From Bacillus sp. HSf4 (lineage in GTDB: Bacteria; Bacillota; Bacilli; Bacillales; Bacillaceae), in contig NZ_CP120679.1 of the NCBI RefSeq assembly GCF_029537375.1, positions 2,344,001 to 2,408,000 on the forward strand: a stretch of DNA of 64,000 nt, read 5' to 3'. The position numbers and the translations under genes are program-made. This document shows, piece after piece, positions 1 through 8,874 of this stretch. Each line of letters opens with the position of its first letter. The stretch's first letter is position 1. The notes below the pieces were generated by a model. It did no database searches, was not told where the DNA came from, and saw only the letters and a program-made list of their open reading frames with translations.

Positions 1-632
1 GTTTGGCTAAAGGCGGCGCACTCGTTTTTTAGTTCTTTGAGAAAGGCCAGCATCACTTCATGCCGCTGTTTGGCCAGCATCCGGCCCGTTTTTGTGTTCA
101 TCAGATCCTTTAGATGAAGAAGCTTCTCATCAAAATGCTTTAGCGCGGAAGGAATGTCGTGTTCTGGCGTTCCATCGCTGTACAGCATGTGGCCTTTTGC
201 TCCGGCATACATGAAAGCCCTGGCGATTCCCACGGCGCCGATGGCGTCGAGACGGTCGGCGTCCTGTACAGACATTCCTTCTTTTGAGAGCTTGACATCT
301 TTATATTTCTCTCTGTCCCTGAACGATATCTTCGTGATGATGCCGATGATTGCGGCCGCAGCTTTTTCTTCTACATTCCAGTCTGCAAAACGGCTGTACA
401 GTTCCTCAAGCGAAACCCGGTGTTCGTCAGACAGCTTCACATCGATTACATCGTGGAGGAGGGCGGCAGCTTCTGTAATAAACAGGTCGGCCCCTTCTTC
501 TTTTGCGATCGCAAGGCTTACGGAGCGCACCCTTTTAATATGGAGCCAATCGTGTCCCGTCCCTTCACCGGCGAGCTTTTCTTTTACCCACTTTGACATT
601 TGGCTGATCTGCTTCCTTTTTTGCTGATTCAT
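1..632 (-). CDS. ypgQ: HD-domain nucleotide pyrophosphohydrolase YpgQ, partial (C-terminus beyond window)
   Basis: About 210 residues are visible and the reading frame runs off the left edge without a stop. HD-domain residues can be seen: an HDWLH motif near residue 30, a second LLHD motif, and QDADRLDA further on, the usual metal-binding pattern. The B. subtilis orthologue is a metal-dependent HD enzyme that acts on dNTPs in vitro. The ATG overlaps the TGA of bsaA as ATGA, so the two are translationally coupled in one operon. Identity rests on sequence similarity and on the ypgQ-bsaA-metA gene order; the physiological substrate is not shown. Confidence 0.85.
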   Translation of the reverse strand, partial: MNQQKRKQISQMSKWVKEKLAGEGTGHDWLHIKRVRSVSLAIAKEEGADLFITEAAALLHDVIDVKLSDEHRVSLEELYSRFADWNVEEKAAAAIIGIITKISFRDREKYKDVKLSKEGMSVQDADRLDAIGAVGIARAFMYAGAKGHMLYSDGTPEHDIPSALKHFDEKLLHLKDLMNTKTGRMLAKQRHEVMLAFLKELKNECAAFSQ

Positions 633-1108
633 CCCAGCCATTTTTGAATGGTCTCTTCCATTTCTTTTGGATTGGTCTGCGGAGAGAAGCGCGCGACGTT
701 TTCCCCTTTTTGATCGACGAGAAACTTCGTAAAATTCCATTTGACTGCTTTCGTTCCGAGCATCCCTTTTGCTTCGTTCGTCAAATGCCGAAACAGCGGA
801 TGTGCCTTTTCGCCTTTCACATCCACTTTGGCAAACATCGGAAATGTCACACCGTAATTCATGCTGCAGAATTCTTCTATGTCTTTTTCATCGCCCGGTT
901 CCTGGTTCATGAATTGATTGCTTGGAAACCCCAAAACGACAAGCCCCCTGTCTTTATATGTATCATAGAGATCCTGAAGCTGTTTATATTGCGGTGTGAA
1001 TCCGCATTTGCTGGCCGTGTTGACGATGAGAAGAACCTTTCCTTCATACGGTTTAAGCGTCGTTTCTTCACCTTTAATCGTTTTGACGCGGATATCATAT
1101 ATCGACAT
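629..1108 (-). CDS. bsaA: Glutathione peroxidase family thiol peroxidase BsaA
   Basis: 159-residue protein of the GPx family, which reduces peroxides with thiols. The peroxidatic residue is cysteine rather than selenocysteine (NTASKCGFTPQY); the FPSNQF and WNFTKF motifs with the catalytic Gln and Trp are also present. Low-molecular-weight Bacillus GPx enzymes usually take electrons from thioredoxin-like partners, since glutathione is absent; that is family knowledge. The start at 1108 follows a GGGAGGGAT ribosome site; an upstream in-frame ATG at 1162 lies close to fhs and lacks one. The gene sits between fhs and ypgQ on the same strand. Confidence 0.9.
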   Translation of the reverse strand: MSIYDIRVKTIKGEETTLKPYEGKVLLIVNTASKCGFTPQYKQLQDLYDTYKDRGLVVLGFPSNQFMNQEPGDEKDIEEFCSMNYGVTFPMFAKVDVKGEKAHPLFRHLTNEAKGMLGTKAVKWNFTKFLVDQKGENVARFSPQTNPKEMEETIQKWLG

Positions 1109-1124
1109 GACGATCCCTCCCTTT

Positions 1125-2804
1125 TTAAAATAATCCCTTCGCTCTGCCGGTTTCATCGACATCCATCTGCAATGCGGCCGGCTGCTTAGGAAGGCCCGGC
1201 ATCGTTAAAATGCTTCCCGTCAGCGCGACGATAAAGCCGGCGCCTCTGGACGGTTTTAATTCGCGGACGGTAATGTGAAAATCTTTCGGCCTTCCGGTTT
1301 TCGCCGGATCATCTGAGAGGGAGTATTGGGTCTTCGCCACACATACAGGCAACTGTTCCAATCCGTTCTTTTTGATCTCTTCAAGCTGTTTTTTCGCCTT
1401 GTCTGTCCATTTTACTCCGCGGGCTCCATAGACGAAGCGTGAAACTTTGTCCAATTTTTCTTCGATCGAATCGGTTAATTCATATAAATAAGAAAACCGA
1501 TTTTCTTCATTCTCCAACACATGGATGACTTCCTTCGCAAGATCCAGACCGCCTTTTCCGCCCTCTTCCCAGACATTGCAAAGGGCTGCCGGATGTCCGT
1601 GATCCCTGCACCAGCTGAGCACGGTATCAAGCTCTTTTTCCGTATCATGAATGAATCTGTTGACGGCGACCACATAAGGGAGTCCGAAGGCGGAAATGGT
1701 TTCGATGTGCTTTTCAAGGTTTTCGATCCCTTTTTTCAGCTCATCAATCCCTTCTTTTTTCAGATCTTCGGCAGATTGTCCGCCGTGCATCTTCAGCGCT
1801 CTTACCGTGGCGACGATCACAACCGCCCCCGGCGTAAATCCGCCCGCTCTCGTTTTGATATGCATGAATTTTTCCGCACCTAAGTCGGCCCCGAATCCCG
1901 CTTCTGTGACCACATAATCGGCAAGCTTTGCCCCCATTTTCGTGGCGATCAGGCTGTTTGCCCCGTGGGCAATGTTTGCAAACGGGCCGCCGTGAACAAG
2001 CGCCGGTGTACCTTCGACAGTTTGGACAAGGTTCGGCTTCAGCGCATCTTTCAACAGCAGGGCCAGGGCTCCCTCTACCCCGAGCATTTCGACAGTCACC
2101 GGCTTTTGATCGGCCGTATAAGCAACGATCATCGCCGCCAGCCGTCTTTTTAAATCTTCCAGATCTCTGGCCAGGCATAAAACAGCCATGATTTCAGAGG
2201 CTACCGTAATGTCAAAGCCGTCTTCACGAGGAAAGCCGTTCGCTTTGCCGCCCAGGCCGATGACCGCTTGCCTGAGCGCCCTGTCATTGAGATCAAGGGT
2301 CCTTTTCCAGACGATTTTTCTGATGTCAATGTTTAATTCGTTTCCGTGATGAATATGATTGTCAATGAAAGCGGCCAACGCGTTGTTCGCGCATGTAATC
2401 GCGTGCATATCTCCGGTAAAGTGAAGGTTGATGTCCTCCATCGGAAGAACCTGTGAATAGCCCCCGCCGGCTGCACCCCCTTTTAAGCCCATCGTCGGTC
2501 CGAGTGACGGTTCCCTCAGCGCAACAATCGATTGCCTGCCCGCCTTCCAGAGCGCCTGGCTTAAACCGACCGTCACCGTCGATTTGCCTTCGCCGGCCGG
2601 AGTCGGGTTGATGGACGTCACCAATATGATCCGTCCGTCAGGCTTATCTTTTAAGCGCTCAAAAATGTTTAAAGAAATTTTAGCTTTTGTGTAACCAAAA
2701 CACTCTATTTCTCCGTCTTCTATAGAGAGTTTCCGAGCGATTTCGGTAATCGGTTTTAATTCGGTGTTTTGAGCGATTTCAATGTCAGATAAATGGGATT
2801 TCAT
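1125..2804 (-). CDS. fhs: Formate-tetrahydrofolate ligase
   Basis: 559 residues, the full length for this family. The enzyme joins formate to tetrahydrofolate using ATP and gives 10-formyl-THF for purine and formyl-methionine synthesis. The ATP-binding P-loop TPAGEGKST lies near residues 67-75, followed by the conserved [23 protein letters not shown] region, of which I cite only the pattern. The start follows AAAGGAGG with good spacing. It lies just upstream of bsaA, 17 bp from that gene's start, so co-transcription is likely. B. subtilis 168 lacks this enzyme and relies on FolD and formyl-transfer alternatives, so its insertion between metA and bsaA marks the licheniformis-type lineage. Confidence 0.96.
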   Translation of the reverse strand: MKSHLSDIEIAQNTELKPITEIARKLSIEDGEIECFGYTKAKISLNIFERLKDKPDGRIILVTSINPTPAGEGKSTVTVGLSQALWKAGRQSIVALREPSLGPTMGLKGGAAGGGYSQVLPMEDINLHFTGDMHAITCANNALAAFIDNHIHHGNELNIDIRKIVWKRTLDLNDRALRQAVIGLGGKANGFPREDGFDITVASEIMAVLCLARDLEDLKRRLAAMIVAYTADQKPVTVEMLGVEGALALLLKDALKPNLVQTVEGTPALVHGGPFANIAHGANSLIATKMGAKLADYVVTEAGFGADLGAEKFMHIKTRAGGFTPGAVVIVATVRALKMHGGQSAEDLKKEGIDELKKGIENLEKHIETISAFGLPYVVAVNRFIHDTEKELDTVLSWCRDHGHPAALCNVWEEGGKGGLDLAKEVIHVLENEENRFSYLYELTDSIEEKLDKVSRFVYGARGVKWTDKAKKQLEEIKKNGLEQLPVCVAKTQYSLSDDPAKTGRPKDFHITVRELKPSRGAGFIVALTGSILTMPGLPKQPAALQMDVDETGRAKGLF

Positions 2805-2889
2805 AGCAAGAGGAACCTCCTTTTAGGTGATCGCATGATGGATTTCCATAATTTTCACACACTTCTTTTATTGTAACACAATTCACACA

Positions 2890-2918
2890 TTGAAATATCG
2901 CCAAAAAGTTCCTATAAT
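2890..2918 (+). promoter_or_regulatory. Sigma-A promoter of metA
   Basis: TTGAAA at 2890-2895, 17-bp spacer, TATAAT at 2913-2918. It faces metA, whose start lies about 36 bp downstream of the -10 box. No S-box (SAM riboswitch) leader fits in such a short 5' region. Confidence 0.8.
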
Positions 2919-2954
2919 GAAGAAAAATCAGCGGAGAAAACCGGAGGTGGCGTG

Positions 2955-3863
2955 TTGCCTATCAACATTCCTATCGATTTGCCAGCAAAGCGGATTCTTG
3001 AAAGTGAAAATATTTTCGTCATGGATGAAAAACGGGCTTTTCATCAGGATATCAGGCCTTTGAATATTGTGATTCTCAATCTGATGCCGCAGAAAATCAA
3101 AACGGAGACACAGCTTCTCAGAATGCTCGGAAATTCTCCTTTGCAGGTATATTTCACTTTTTTAATTCCGTCTACACATACGCCAAAAAATACGGCAAGA
3201 CAGCATTTAGAACAATTTTATACAACATTTGCTGCGATCAAGGACAAAAAATTCGACGGCATGATCATTACCGGGGCGCCGATCGAACATCTCGAATATG
3301 AAGAGGTATCGTATTGGGATGAGCTTCAGGAAATTTTGGAATGGAGCAAAACGAATGTCACATCAACGCTGCACATTTGCTGGGGAGCGCAAGCGGGATT
3401 GTACCATCATTACGGCATTCGCAAAAGAAAGCTTGCGAAAAAAACATTCGGTGTTTTTGAACACCGAATTTTGGAAAAGAACGAAAGATTGGTCAGAGGA
3501 TTTGAAGAATTCTACTATGTCCCGCATTCCAGGCATACAGATATAAATATGGATGATCTGAAAGCCGTTCCCCATTTAAAGGTGCTCAGCATATCGGATG
3601 AGGCAGGCGTCTGTTTAATTAGTTCAAAAGATGAAAAACAGGTTTTTTTAACTGGACATCCCGAGTATGATACCGATACTCTTAAAGAGGAGTATGAAAG
3701 AGACCTAGCCAGAAACTTAAGCATCGATCCGCCCGTCAACTATTTCAAAGACGGACCTGACGGCGCAGTACCGGTCAACCGCTGGAAAGCCCATGCCACC
3801 CTTTTGTTCATGAACTGGCTGAACTATTATGTGTACCAGGAAACACCATATGAATGGAAATGA
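2955..3863 (+). CDS. metA: Homoserine O-acyltransferase MetA
   Basis: 302 residues. It acylates homoserine in the first committed step of methionine synthesis (acetyl donor in Bacillus, by family knowledge). Visible signatures are PSTHTPKNT near residue 75, the nucleophile region [10 protein letters not shown] with its Cys near 142, and the VPHSRHTD and TGHPEYD motifs with the catalytic His and Glu. I chose TTG at 2955, 7 bp after GGAGG, which gives MPINIP as in B. subtilis; GTG at 2952 is the only close alternative. It is monocistronic between divergent fhs and downstream ugtP. Confidence 0.93.
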   Translation: MPINIPIDLPAKRILESENIFVMDEKRAFHQDIRPLNIVILNLMPQKIKTETQLLRMLGNSPLQVYFTFLIPSTHTPKNTARQHLEQFYTTFAAIKDKKFDGMIITGAPIEHLEYEEVSYWDELQEILEWSKTNVTSTLHICWGAQAGLYHHYGIRKRKLAKKTFGVFEHRILEKNERLVRGFEEFYYVPHSRHTDINMDDLKAVPHLKVLSISDEAGVCLISSKDEKQVFLTGHPEYDTDTLKEEYERDLARNLSIDPPVNYFKDGPDGAVPVNRWKAHATLLFMNWLNYYVYQETPYEWK

Positions 3864-4153
3864 AATTCTCATGCTCTGGTCTGATGCAAGACGTGCAAAA
3901 TGTGTTAAAATACAGTTGGGCTGCGCTTCCATAAAAGCGTAAGGACATCAATCAGCTTGTTTCGGGATCTTTCCCGGAAGAAGAAAGTCCCAGGAACCAG
4001 TGCTTTCCTTTCAAACCAAACTTTAAAAATACCTTAATTCTTGTTCTTCATTTATAATTAAAATAATATTTATGGTATGGTATGATTGGACATTGACTCC
4101 TGTTATGTTATGATTTTAGCTCTCGTTGTTTGAATTAATTGAGGTGAATATGT
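3864..4153. other. Intergenic region metA-ugtP with small hairpins
   Basis: 290 bp without a credible reading frame. It holds a CGCTT/AAGCG hairpin near 3925-3941, a TCGGGA/TCCCGG hairpin near 3962-3977, and AT-rich promoter-like DNA at 4040-4120 (TATAAT at 4053-4058, TTGACT at 4093-4098) that I cannot pair into one clear promoter. It presumably holds the metA 3' end and the ugtP promoter. Confidence 0.5.
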
Positions 4154-5305
4154 TTGAATACCAACAAAAATATATTAATTTTGACTGCAAATTACGGAAA
4201 TGGCCATGTTCAAGTAGCCAAAACGCTCTATAAAGAGTGTGAAAGGCTCGGTTTTAAGAATGTAACTGTTTCAAATTTGTATCAGGAATCAAACCCGATT
4301 GTCTCTGAAATAACGCAGTATCTCTATCTGAAAAGCTTTTCAATCGGAAAACAGTTTTATCGTCTTTTCTACTATGGCGTCGATAAAATTTACAATAAAA
4401 GAAAGTTTAATATCTATTTTAAAATGGGGAATAAACGGCTTGATCAGCTTGTCAAAAAACATCAGCCGGATATCATCATCAATACGTTCCCGATGATTGT
4501 CGTGCCTGAATACAGGCGGAGAATGGGAAAAGTCATTCCGACATTCAATGTCATGACGGATTTTTGCCTTCATAAAATCTGGGTCCATGAACATATTGAT
4601 AAATACTATGTCGCGACAGATTATGTGAAGGAAAAGCTGCTTGAAATCGGCACTCATCCAAATCAAGTCAAAATTACGGGTATTCCGATCCGCAAGCAGT
4701 TTGAAGAAGAAATGGACACAAAAGAGGTCTATGCCAAATATCAGCTGTCTCCGGATAAAAAGATCCTTTTGATCATGGCGGGCGCCCACGGCGTTCTTAA
4801 AAATGTAAAGGAACTGTGCGAATCCCTGGTGACGAAAGAAGATGTCCAAGTCGTCGTCGTTTGCGGCAAAAACACGCCGTTGAAAACGTCGTTGGAGGAA
4901 ATTGAAGCGATGCATCCCGACAAGCTGAAAACGCTCGGATATATCGAAAGAATTGACGAGCTGTTCAGAGTCGCCGACTGCATGATCACAAAGCCCGGCG
5001 GCATTACGCTTACGGAAGCGACAGCCATCGGCGTACCGGTCATCTTGTACAAACCGGTCCCCGGACAGGAAAAAGAAAACGCCCTGTTCTTCGAAGACAG
5101 AGGCGCCGCCATCGTCGTCAACCGGCATGAGGAGATTCTCGAATCCGTATCCTCCCTTTTGGCGGACGAACAGAGATTAAACGAAATGAAGCAAAATATC
5201 AAAAGCCTGCACTTATCCAATTCATCTGAAGTCATTTTGACTGATATTGTTGAGCAGTCTGAAATCATTATAAACAAAAAGCAGGCTGTCGGGGCTCTTT
5301 CATAA
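4154..5305 (+). CDS. ugtP: Processive diacylglycerol beta-glucosyltransferase UgtP
   Basis: 383 residues, a GT28-family glycosyltransferase with an N-terminal MGDG-synthase-type domain (TANYGNGH near residues 11-18, acceptor side) and a C-terminal UDP-binding domain (KPGGITLTEA near residues 280-290). It transfers glucose from UDP-glucose to diacylglycerol, giving glycolipids and the lipoteichoic acid anchor. In B. subtilis it also links nutrient state to FtsZ assembly. Translation starts at TTG (4154) after GAGGTGAATA; the nearby ATG is out of frame. A strong terminator follows. Confidence 0.96.
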   Translation: MNTNKNILILTANYGNGHVQVAKTLYKECERLGFKNVTVSNLYQESNPIVSEITQYLYLKSFSIGKQFYRLFYYGVDKIYNKRKFNIYFKMGNKRLDQLVKKHQPDIIINTFPMIVVPEYRRRMGKVIPTFNVMTDFCLHKIWVHEHIDKYYVATDYVKEKLLEIGTHPNQVKITGIPIRKQFEEEMDTKEVYAKYQLSPDKKILLIMAGAHGVLKNVKELCESLVTKEDVQVVVVCGKNTPLKTSLEEIEAMHPDKLKTLGYIERIDELFRVADCMITKPGGITLTEATAIGVPVILYKPVPGQEKENALFFEDRGAAIVVNRHEEILESVSSLLADEQRLNEMKQNIKSLHLSNSSEVILTDIVEQSEIIINKKQAVGALS

Positions 5306-5313
5306 TCCCGCTC

Positions 5314-5353
5314 AAGAAAAAAACACTTGTTTTTAGCAAGTGTTTTTTTCTTG
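5314..5353. terminator. Bidirectional terminator between ugtP and the AIM24-family gene
   Basis: The inverted repeat AAACACTTG ... CAAGTGTTT is flanked by A-runs and T-runs on both sides, so it can end both convergent transcripts. Confidence 0.88.
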
Positions 5354-5358
5354 GCTGC

Positions 5359-6048
5359 CTAAGACTCTGAATAGTACACTTCTTCAAACGGCTGAACGAC
5401 GACAAAGCCGCTTCCGGAAAACTTCATTTGAACCGATTCTCCGCTCCCTCTGCCGATGAATGTTTTTAACGATACATCTGTCACGAATTCAGGCTGAAGG
5501 CCGCCCGACCATGCAACAGTTGCGTTTGGATCGGTATAGACCGGGCTGTCGGGTGTAACGATCAAAGTCAGCGGTTCATAATGGCTTGTGATCGCCGCCA
5601 TCCCCGTTCCTTCCAATTTGACGTTGAACAGCCCGCCGGCCAGAACACCTGAGATCTTTTTCATAAGTTTGATATCCCAATTGATCGCCGGCTCAAATGC
5701 CAAAAGATCATTTCCATTCACAAAAATGGAGTCGTCATGCAAATTCAAAATTGATATCTTTTTTCCCTGATCGGCAAGATACAGTTTGCCGTCTCCTTCC
5801 GCTTTCATCAGTGAAGTGCCTTCCCCGCTGAATACTTTTTTCATCATGCGGCCAAGGCCATGCTCAAAGACACCTTCGCGTTCGAACTTGATTTTTCCCC
5901 TGTAGGAGACCATTGAACCGGCCTTCGCCCACACTCTTCCATCAAGGTTGACTTCGAGAAGGCGCGGTGTTTCCAGTTCAAACAGCCCCTCCCCTTTGTC
6001 CTCCTGCCTTGTTTGCGCCACAAACTCATCGATCGAATAACGATTCAT
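5359..6048 (-). CDS. AIM24-family protein
   Basis: 229 residues resembling the AIM24/TIGR00266 family: a beta-rich protein with repeated short strands, GSMVSYRG near residue 45 and a C-terminal SGSGFVVVQPFEEVYY segment. Family members occur in many bacteria and, as AIM24, in mitochondria. Their molecular role in bacteria is not established. The start at 6048 follows GAAGAGGAG; an ATG at 6084 lies upstream of that site and is less likely. No membrane segment or signal peptide is visible. I do not recall a B. subtilis gene at this position between ugtP and cspD, so it looks like a lineage-specific insertion. Confidence 0.8.
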   Translation of the reverse strand: MNRYSIDEFVAQTRQEDKGEGLFELETPRLLEVNLDGRVWAKAGSMVSYRGKIKFEREGVFEHGLGRMMKKVFSGEGTSLMKAEGDGKLYLADQGKKISILNLHDDSIFVNGNDLLAFEPAINWDIKLMKKISGVLAGGLFNVKLEGTGMAAITSHYEPLTLIVTPDSPVYTDPNATVAWSGGLQPEFVTDVSLKTFIGRGSGESVQMKFSGSGFVVVQPFEEVYYSES

Positions 6049-6160
6049 ACGAAAAACACTCCTCTTCATTTTCGGTGATATCAAGCTTTCTTATATACGG
6101 ATGGACCTTTAGTTTGTTTCATTTTTAATATGGGGAAAATGGGCGTGAATAGCCATAAAT

Positions 6161-6174
6161 TGAAAACGATTTCA
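6161..6174. promoter_or_regulatory. Putative CcpA-binding cre site
   Basis: TGAAAACGATTTCA matches the catabolite-responsive element consensus TGWAANCGNTNWCA at every defined position. It lies 50 bp upstream of the cspD -35 box and 113 bp upstream of the divergent AIM24-family start, so either gene could be the target. Binding is inferred. Confidence 0.55.
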
Positions 6175-6223
6175 ATAAAATCCCTTAAAAAATCATAAAA
6201 GTTTATTTTTTTCTCTTGACAGC

Positions 6224-6252
6224 TTGACGCGCCTTTACAGATAGTGTATAGT
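6224..6252 (+). promoter_or_regulatory. Sigma-A promoter of cspD
   Basis: TTGACG at 6224-6229, 17-bp spacer, TATAGT at 6247-6252. A second TTGACA sits at 6216-6221 but its spacing is too long. The transcript would carry a 5' UTR of about 75 nt, as is common for cold-shock genes. Confidence 0.8.
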
Positions 6253-6335
6253 GAAACCATCATTTAGCAGAACACGTTAGATGATGAAAATTTTTTTTAG
6301 CACTTTGTGCTACAGTACTAGGAGGATTAAGCAAT

Positions 6336-6536
6336 ATGCAAAACGGTAAAGTAAAATGGTTTAACAATGAAAAAGGCTTCGGCTTCATCGAAGTTGAAGG
6401 CGGAGACGATGTATTCGTTCATTTCACTGCAATCGAAGGTGAAGGATACAAATCTCTAGAAGAAGGACAAGAAGTTTCTTTCGAAATCGTTGAAGGTAAT
6501 CGTGGACCTCAAGCATCTAACGTTGTGAAGCTATAA
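6336..6536 (+). CDS. cspD: Cold-shock protein CspD
   Basis: 66 residues, a complete single cold-shock domain with both RNA-binding motifs: KGFGFIEV (RNP1) and DVFVHFTAI (RNP2). It is nearly identical to B. subtilis CspD. The protein binds single-stranded RNA and DNA and acts as an RNA chaperone in the cytoplasm. AGGAGG lies 8 bp before the ATG. Confidence 0.97.
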   Translation: MQNGKVKWFNNEKGFGFIEVEGGDDVFVHFTAIEGEGYKSLEEGQEVSFEIVEGNRGPQASNVVKL

Positions 6537-6562
6537 GCGAATCAAGACAAAATGAAACTTCA

Positions 6563-6600
6563 AATAAGAGGAGAGGCTGTATAAGCCTCTCCTATTTAAT
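6563..6600. terminator. Terminator of cspD (and of degR on the other strand)
   Basis: Stem AGGAGAGGCT / AGCCTCTCCT with a 5-nt loop. It overlaps the 3' end of the convergent degR and can serve both strands, although the T-tracts are short. Confidence 0.75.
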
Positions 6601-6774
6601 TTTCAGCTGAATTTCAATGGCCAGGATGTTTTGCTTCAGCCTCTGCTCAATTTCCTCGATGTTTTTCTCCAGAGAAGGCCGGCCTTTTTTCGCGATATCC
6701 ACAAGCTGTTCCAGATCTTTATATACCTCCACAAATGTCTTGTGAAGAACGGTTTGCAATTCACTACGTTCCAC
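6592..6774 (-). CDS. degR: Probable regulator of degradative enzymes DegR
   Basis: 60 residues, the length of B. subtilis DegR, and placed next to cspD as in that species. It is a small charged helical protein with no recognised domain. In B. subtilis, DegR slows loss of phosphate from DegU and so raises protease and levansucrase expression when overproduced. Translation starts at GTG (6774) after AAAGGAG with about 9-bp spacing. The name rests on length and synteny more than on a motif. Confidence 0.6.
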   Translation of the reverse strand: MERSELQTVLHKTFVEVYKDLEQLVDIAKKGRPSLEKNIEEIEQRLKQNILAIEIQLKIK

Positions 6775-6934
6775 TTTTACAGGCTCCTTTTTTGACTAAG
6801 ATACCTAAATTAGTAATATAGACTTATATTTTTCAGGTTCAATAGTTATATCGGATTAATTTTATGATATTTTTTCTTTTTTGGCACATAAAAATGCTTC
6901 TTTTTTTAAAAAATAAAGCCGGAGGTGTTTGATC

Positions 6935-7201
6935 ATGAAATCAGAGCGTCACGATGATATCAATACAGGGTTCAATCAGCGAAAGCAGCTTGAATTAGCT
7001 GTGGAAACCGCGCAAAGAACAACGGGGATGGCGACTAGGCAAAACAGCTCCACCCTGCTGAAATCGGCTTATCAATCAATTGAAGACGCAAGAAAACTGT
7101 CACAGTCTGAAGAATTGTCCGCTTTGGATGAGGATTTTTTACATCAGCAGCTGGCGATATTAAATAACTGTGAACACCAGCTTGACGAAGCACAGCATTA
7201 A
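6935..7201 (+). CDS. ypzA: DUF2564 family protein YpzA
   Basis: 88-residue hydrophilic, Gln-rich, probably helical protein without membrane segment. Length, position between degR and ypeQ, and composition match B. subtilis YpzA. Function is unknown. The ATG at 6935 lies 9 bp after GGAGG; an in-frame TTG at 6929 touches the ribosome site and is unlikely. A terminator follows immediately. Confidence 0.75.
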   Translation: MKSERHDDINTGFNQRKQLELAVETAQRTTGMATRQNSSTLLKSAYQSIEDARKLSQSEELSALDEDFLHQQLAILNNCEHQLDEAQH

Positions 7202-7204
7202 AAA

Positions 7205-7235
7205 CAAAAAAACCGCCATAAAGCGGTTTTTTTCT
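7205..7235. terminator. Bidirectional terminator ypzA / ypeQ
   Basis: AAAACCGC ... GCGGTTTT with flanking A- and T-runs, between two convergent genes. Confidence 0.85.
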
Positions 7236-7236
7236 G

Positions 7237-7422
7237 TCAGTTTTTATTTGTCAGCTCTTCTCCATATGTACGGAGCTTTTCGCCGACTGTGCATTTTGAA
7301 ATGCAGAATGCATGTGCATACGTTTTACCGTATTCTTTTCTGAAATGTTTTTTGATAAAACACCCATCACAATACGTATCATGCAAATGGGCGAGTTCTT
7401 TAAAAATCTCCTTCTTATCCAA
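7237..7422 (-). CDS. ypeQ: Zinc-finger protein YpeQ
   Basis: 61 residues with a compact Cys/His cluster: CDGC near residue 18, several His residues, then CISKC near residue 42. This fits the zf-C2HCIx2C type of small Bacillus zinc-finger protein. Function is unknown. I chose TTG at 7422, 9 bp after GGAG; the ATG at 7431 directly abuts that site. It follows ypeP by about 14 bp on the same strand. Confidence 0.7.
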   Translation of the reverse strand: MDKKEIFKELAHLHDTYCDGCFIKKHFRKEYGKTYAHAFCISKCTVGEKLRTYGEELTNKN

Positions 7423-7436
7423 GGCTTTCATCTCCG

Positions 7437-8096
7437 TTATTGATCTAATTTCGTGCAGCTTTCCACCATGGTATGCTCAAGCATTTTTTTTGCAAGCTGA
7501 TCCGCTTCCTTATTGTCTTTGCGGCTGATTTGCATATAGGTCGGTGTGAGCTTTAAGCGATTGAGCTGTTTTTCGATTCTGTCCAGCCACTTCGAGTGAA
7601 CCGGATCATAGCATGGCCAATTTCCTTCGAGCTGATTCAGCACGACAAGCGAGTCCCCTTTGATGACGACGGAATTCCGGCTTGCGCCAAGATCTCTCAG
7701 CTCGTTTACGGCTTCATAGAGAGCTGCATACTCCGCCTCGTTGTTTGTCGTCAGCCGGAAGCTTTTATTTTTTCTGATCCGATACCTCTCCCCGCCGAGG
7801 GAATAGTATATCACGATGCCCAAACCGGCAAGCTGGCTCTCTTTGTCATAGCTCCCGTCAAAAAACACCGTGATGTCATCCGGTTCGTGCGCAAGCTCTT
7901 CTTTTAGCTTTTCGAGCTCTTTCAGCGTCCAGAAGCTTCCCTTTTCGTCCTCAAATTCGAGTTCTTTGACATACGAATATTGAGAAAGCTGGCGGCCGAG
8001 CGTTACAGCATCATTTGTCTCAATCCATTCGTCAGCCGTAAATGAAACGGATGGCGATGCTTTCAATTTTATTTTCATACATGCTCTAAGTTTCAC
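7437..8096 (-). CDS. ypeP: RNase H-like protein YpeP
   Basis: 219 residues. The C-terminal two-thirds is an RNase HI fold with the four catalytic acidic residues in place: FFDGSYD, NNEAEYAAL, KGDSLVV and NKEADQLAK. The N-terminal part, about 75 residues, is an added domain that I do not recognise. The GTG at 8096 follows AAAGGTGAT; an internal ATG at 8078 is the alternative. It may cleave RNA in RNA-DNA hybrids, but B. subtilis relies on RNases HII and HIII and activity of this paralogue is not established. A second RNase H-like gene, ypdQ, lies 0.8 kb away. Confidence 0.75.
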   Translation of the reverse strand: MKLRACMKIKLKASPSVSFTADEWIETNDAVTLGRQLSQYSYVKELEFEDEKGSFWTLKELEKLKEELAHEPDDITVFFDGSYDKESQLAGLGIVIYYSLGGERYRIRKNKSFRLTTNNEAEYAALYEAVNELRDLGASRNSVVIKGDSLVVLNQLEGNWPCYDPVHSKWLDRIEKQLNRLKLTPTYMQISRKDNKEADQLAKKMLEHTMVESCTKLDQ

Positions 8097-8109
8097 AAAA
8101 TCACCTTTA

Positions 8110-8137
8110 TTCAAATCTTGGCTTGTTATGCTATAAT
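8110..8137 (+). promoter_or_regulatory. Promoter of ypdP-ypdQ
   Basis: An extended -10 element, TGCTATAAT, has its TATAAT at 8132-8137. A weak -35, TTCAAA, lies at 8110-8115 with a 16-bp spacer. Confidence 0.65.
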
Positions 8138-8172
8138 CAAAACAGTTTATTTTAGAAAGGAAGTACCTGTTC

Positions 8173-8874
8173 TTGTATAACGATTTGCTTTGGATTGGTT
8201 TTGCAATCATTCATTTTATCATTGTTCTCTTTTTTTTCAAACGATTTGGCAAAATCGGCTTATTTGTCTGGATCGGATTTGCGACAGCTGCGGCGAATAT
8301 CGAAGTCACAAAAACAGTCGAACTGTTCGGCCTGACAGCAACGCTCGGCAATATCTTGTACGGCAGCGTGTTTTTTGCGACAGATGTGATCAATGAAAGA
8401 TATGGCAAAGAAGAAGCGAAAAAAGCCGTTTCACTTGGCTTTTTCATCCTGATCAGCCTGACCGCCGTCATGCAGGGGGCACTGCTTTTCAAGCCGCATC
8501 CGTCTGATATCGCACAGCCGGCGCTTGAGACGATTTTCGGATTTCTGCCGCGCGTTGCGCTTGGAAGCCTGCTTGCGTATATCATCAGCCAAACCCTTGA
8601 TGTTTATGTATATTCGGGGATCAGAAGGTTATTTCCTTCCGATCGCGCCTTATGGCTGCGCAATAGCGGGAGCACCGCCGTCAGCCAGCTTCTCGATACA
8701 TTGATTTTTACGAGCGTCGCTTTTATCGGCACATATCCTGTTGGTGTCTGGGTGGAGATTTTTATCACCACATATGTGTTAAAATTTGTCGTCGCCCTTT
8801 TGGCAGCGCCTTACGCATATGCCGCCAAAAAGATCACCCCTCTGGATGAAAGGAGTGAAACCGATGCCGGTTGA
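8173..8874 (+). CDS. ypdP: Queuosine precursor transporter, YhhQ family
   Basis: 233 residues with about six membrane helices. The family hallmark is [20 protein letters not shown] near residues 55-75. YhhQ-type proteins import 7-cyano- or 7-aminomethyl-7-deazaguanine for queuosine in tRNA. The start is TTG at 8173 after GAAAGGAAG. The last 11 bp overlap ypdQ, which implies coupled translation. Confidence 0.88.
   Translation: MYNDLLWIGFAIIHFIIVLFFFKRFGKIGLFVWIGFATAAANIEVTKTVELFGLTATLGNILYGSVFFATDVINERYGKEEAKKAVSLGFFILISLTAVMQGALLFKPHPSDIAQPALETIFGFLPRVALGSLLAYIISQTLDVYVYSGIRRLFPSDRALWLRNSGSTAVSQLLDTLIFTSVAFIGTYPVGVWVEIFITTYVLKFVVALLAAPYAYAAKKITPLDERSETDAG

Noticed and set aside
907..1098. 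Small minus-strand frame inside bsaA
   Set aside because: It is out of frame with the conserved peroxidase and has no start signal.
4093..4114. TTGACT ... TATGAT as the ugtP promoter
   Set aside because: The spacer is only 10 bp, so this pair cannot be a sigma-A promoter.
4340..5128. 262-codon minus-strand frame inside ugtP
   Set aside because: It is antisense to a well-conserved enzyme, with no ribosome site and unnatural composition.
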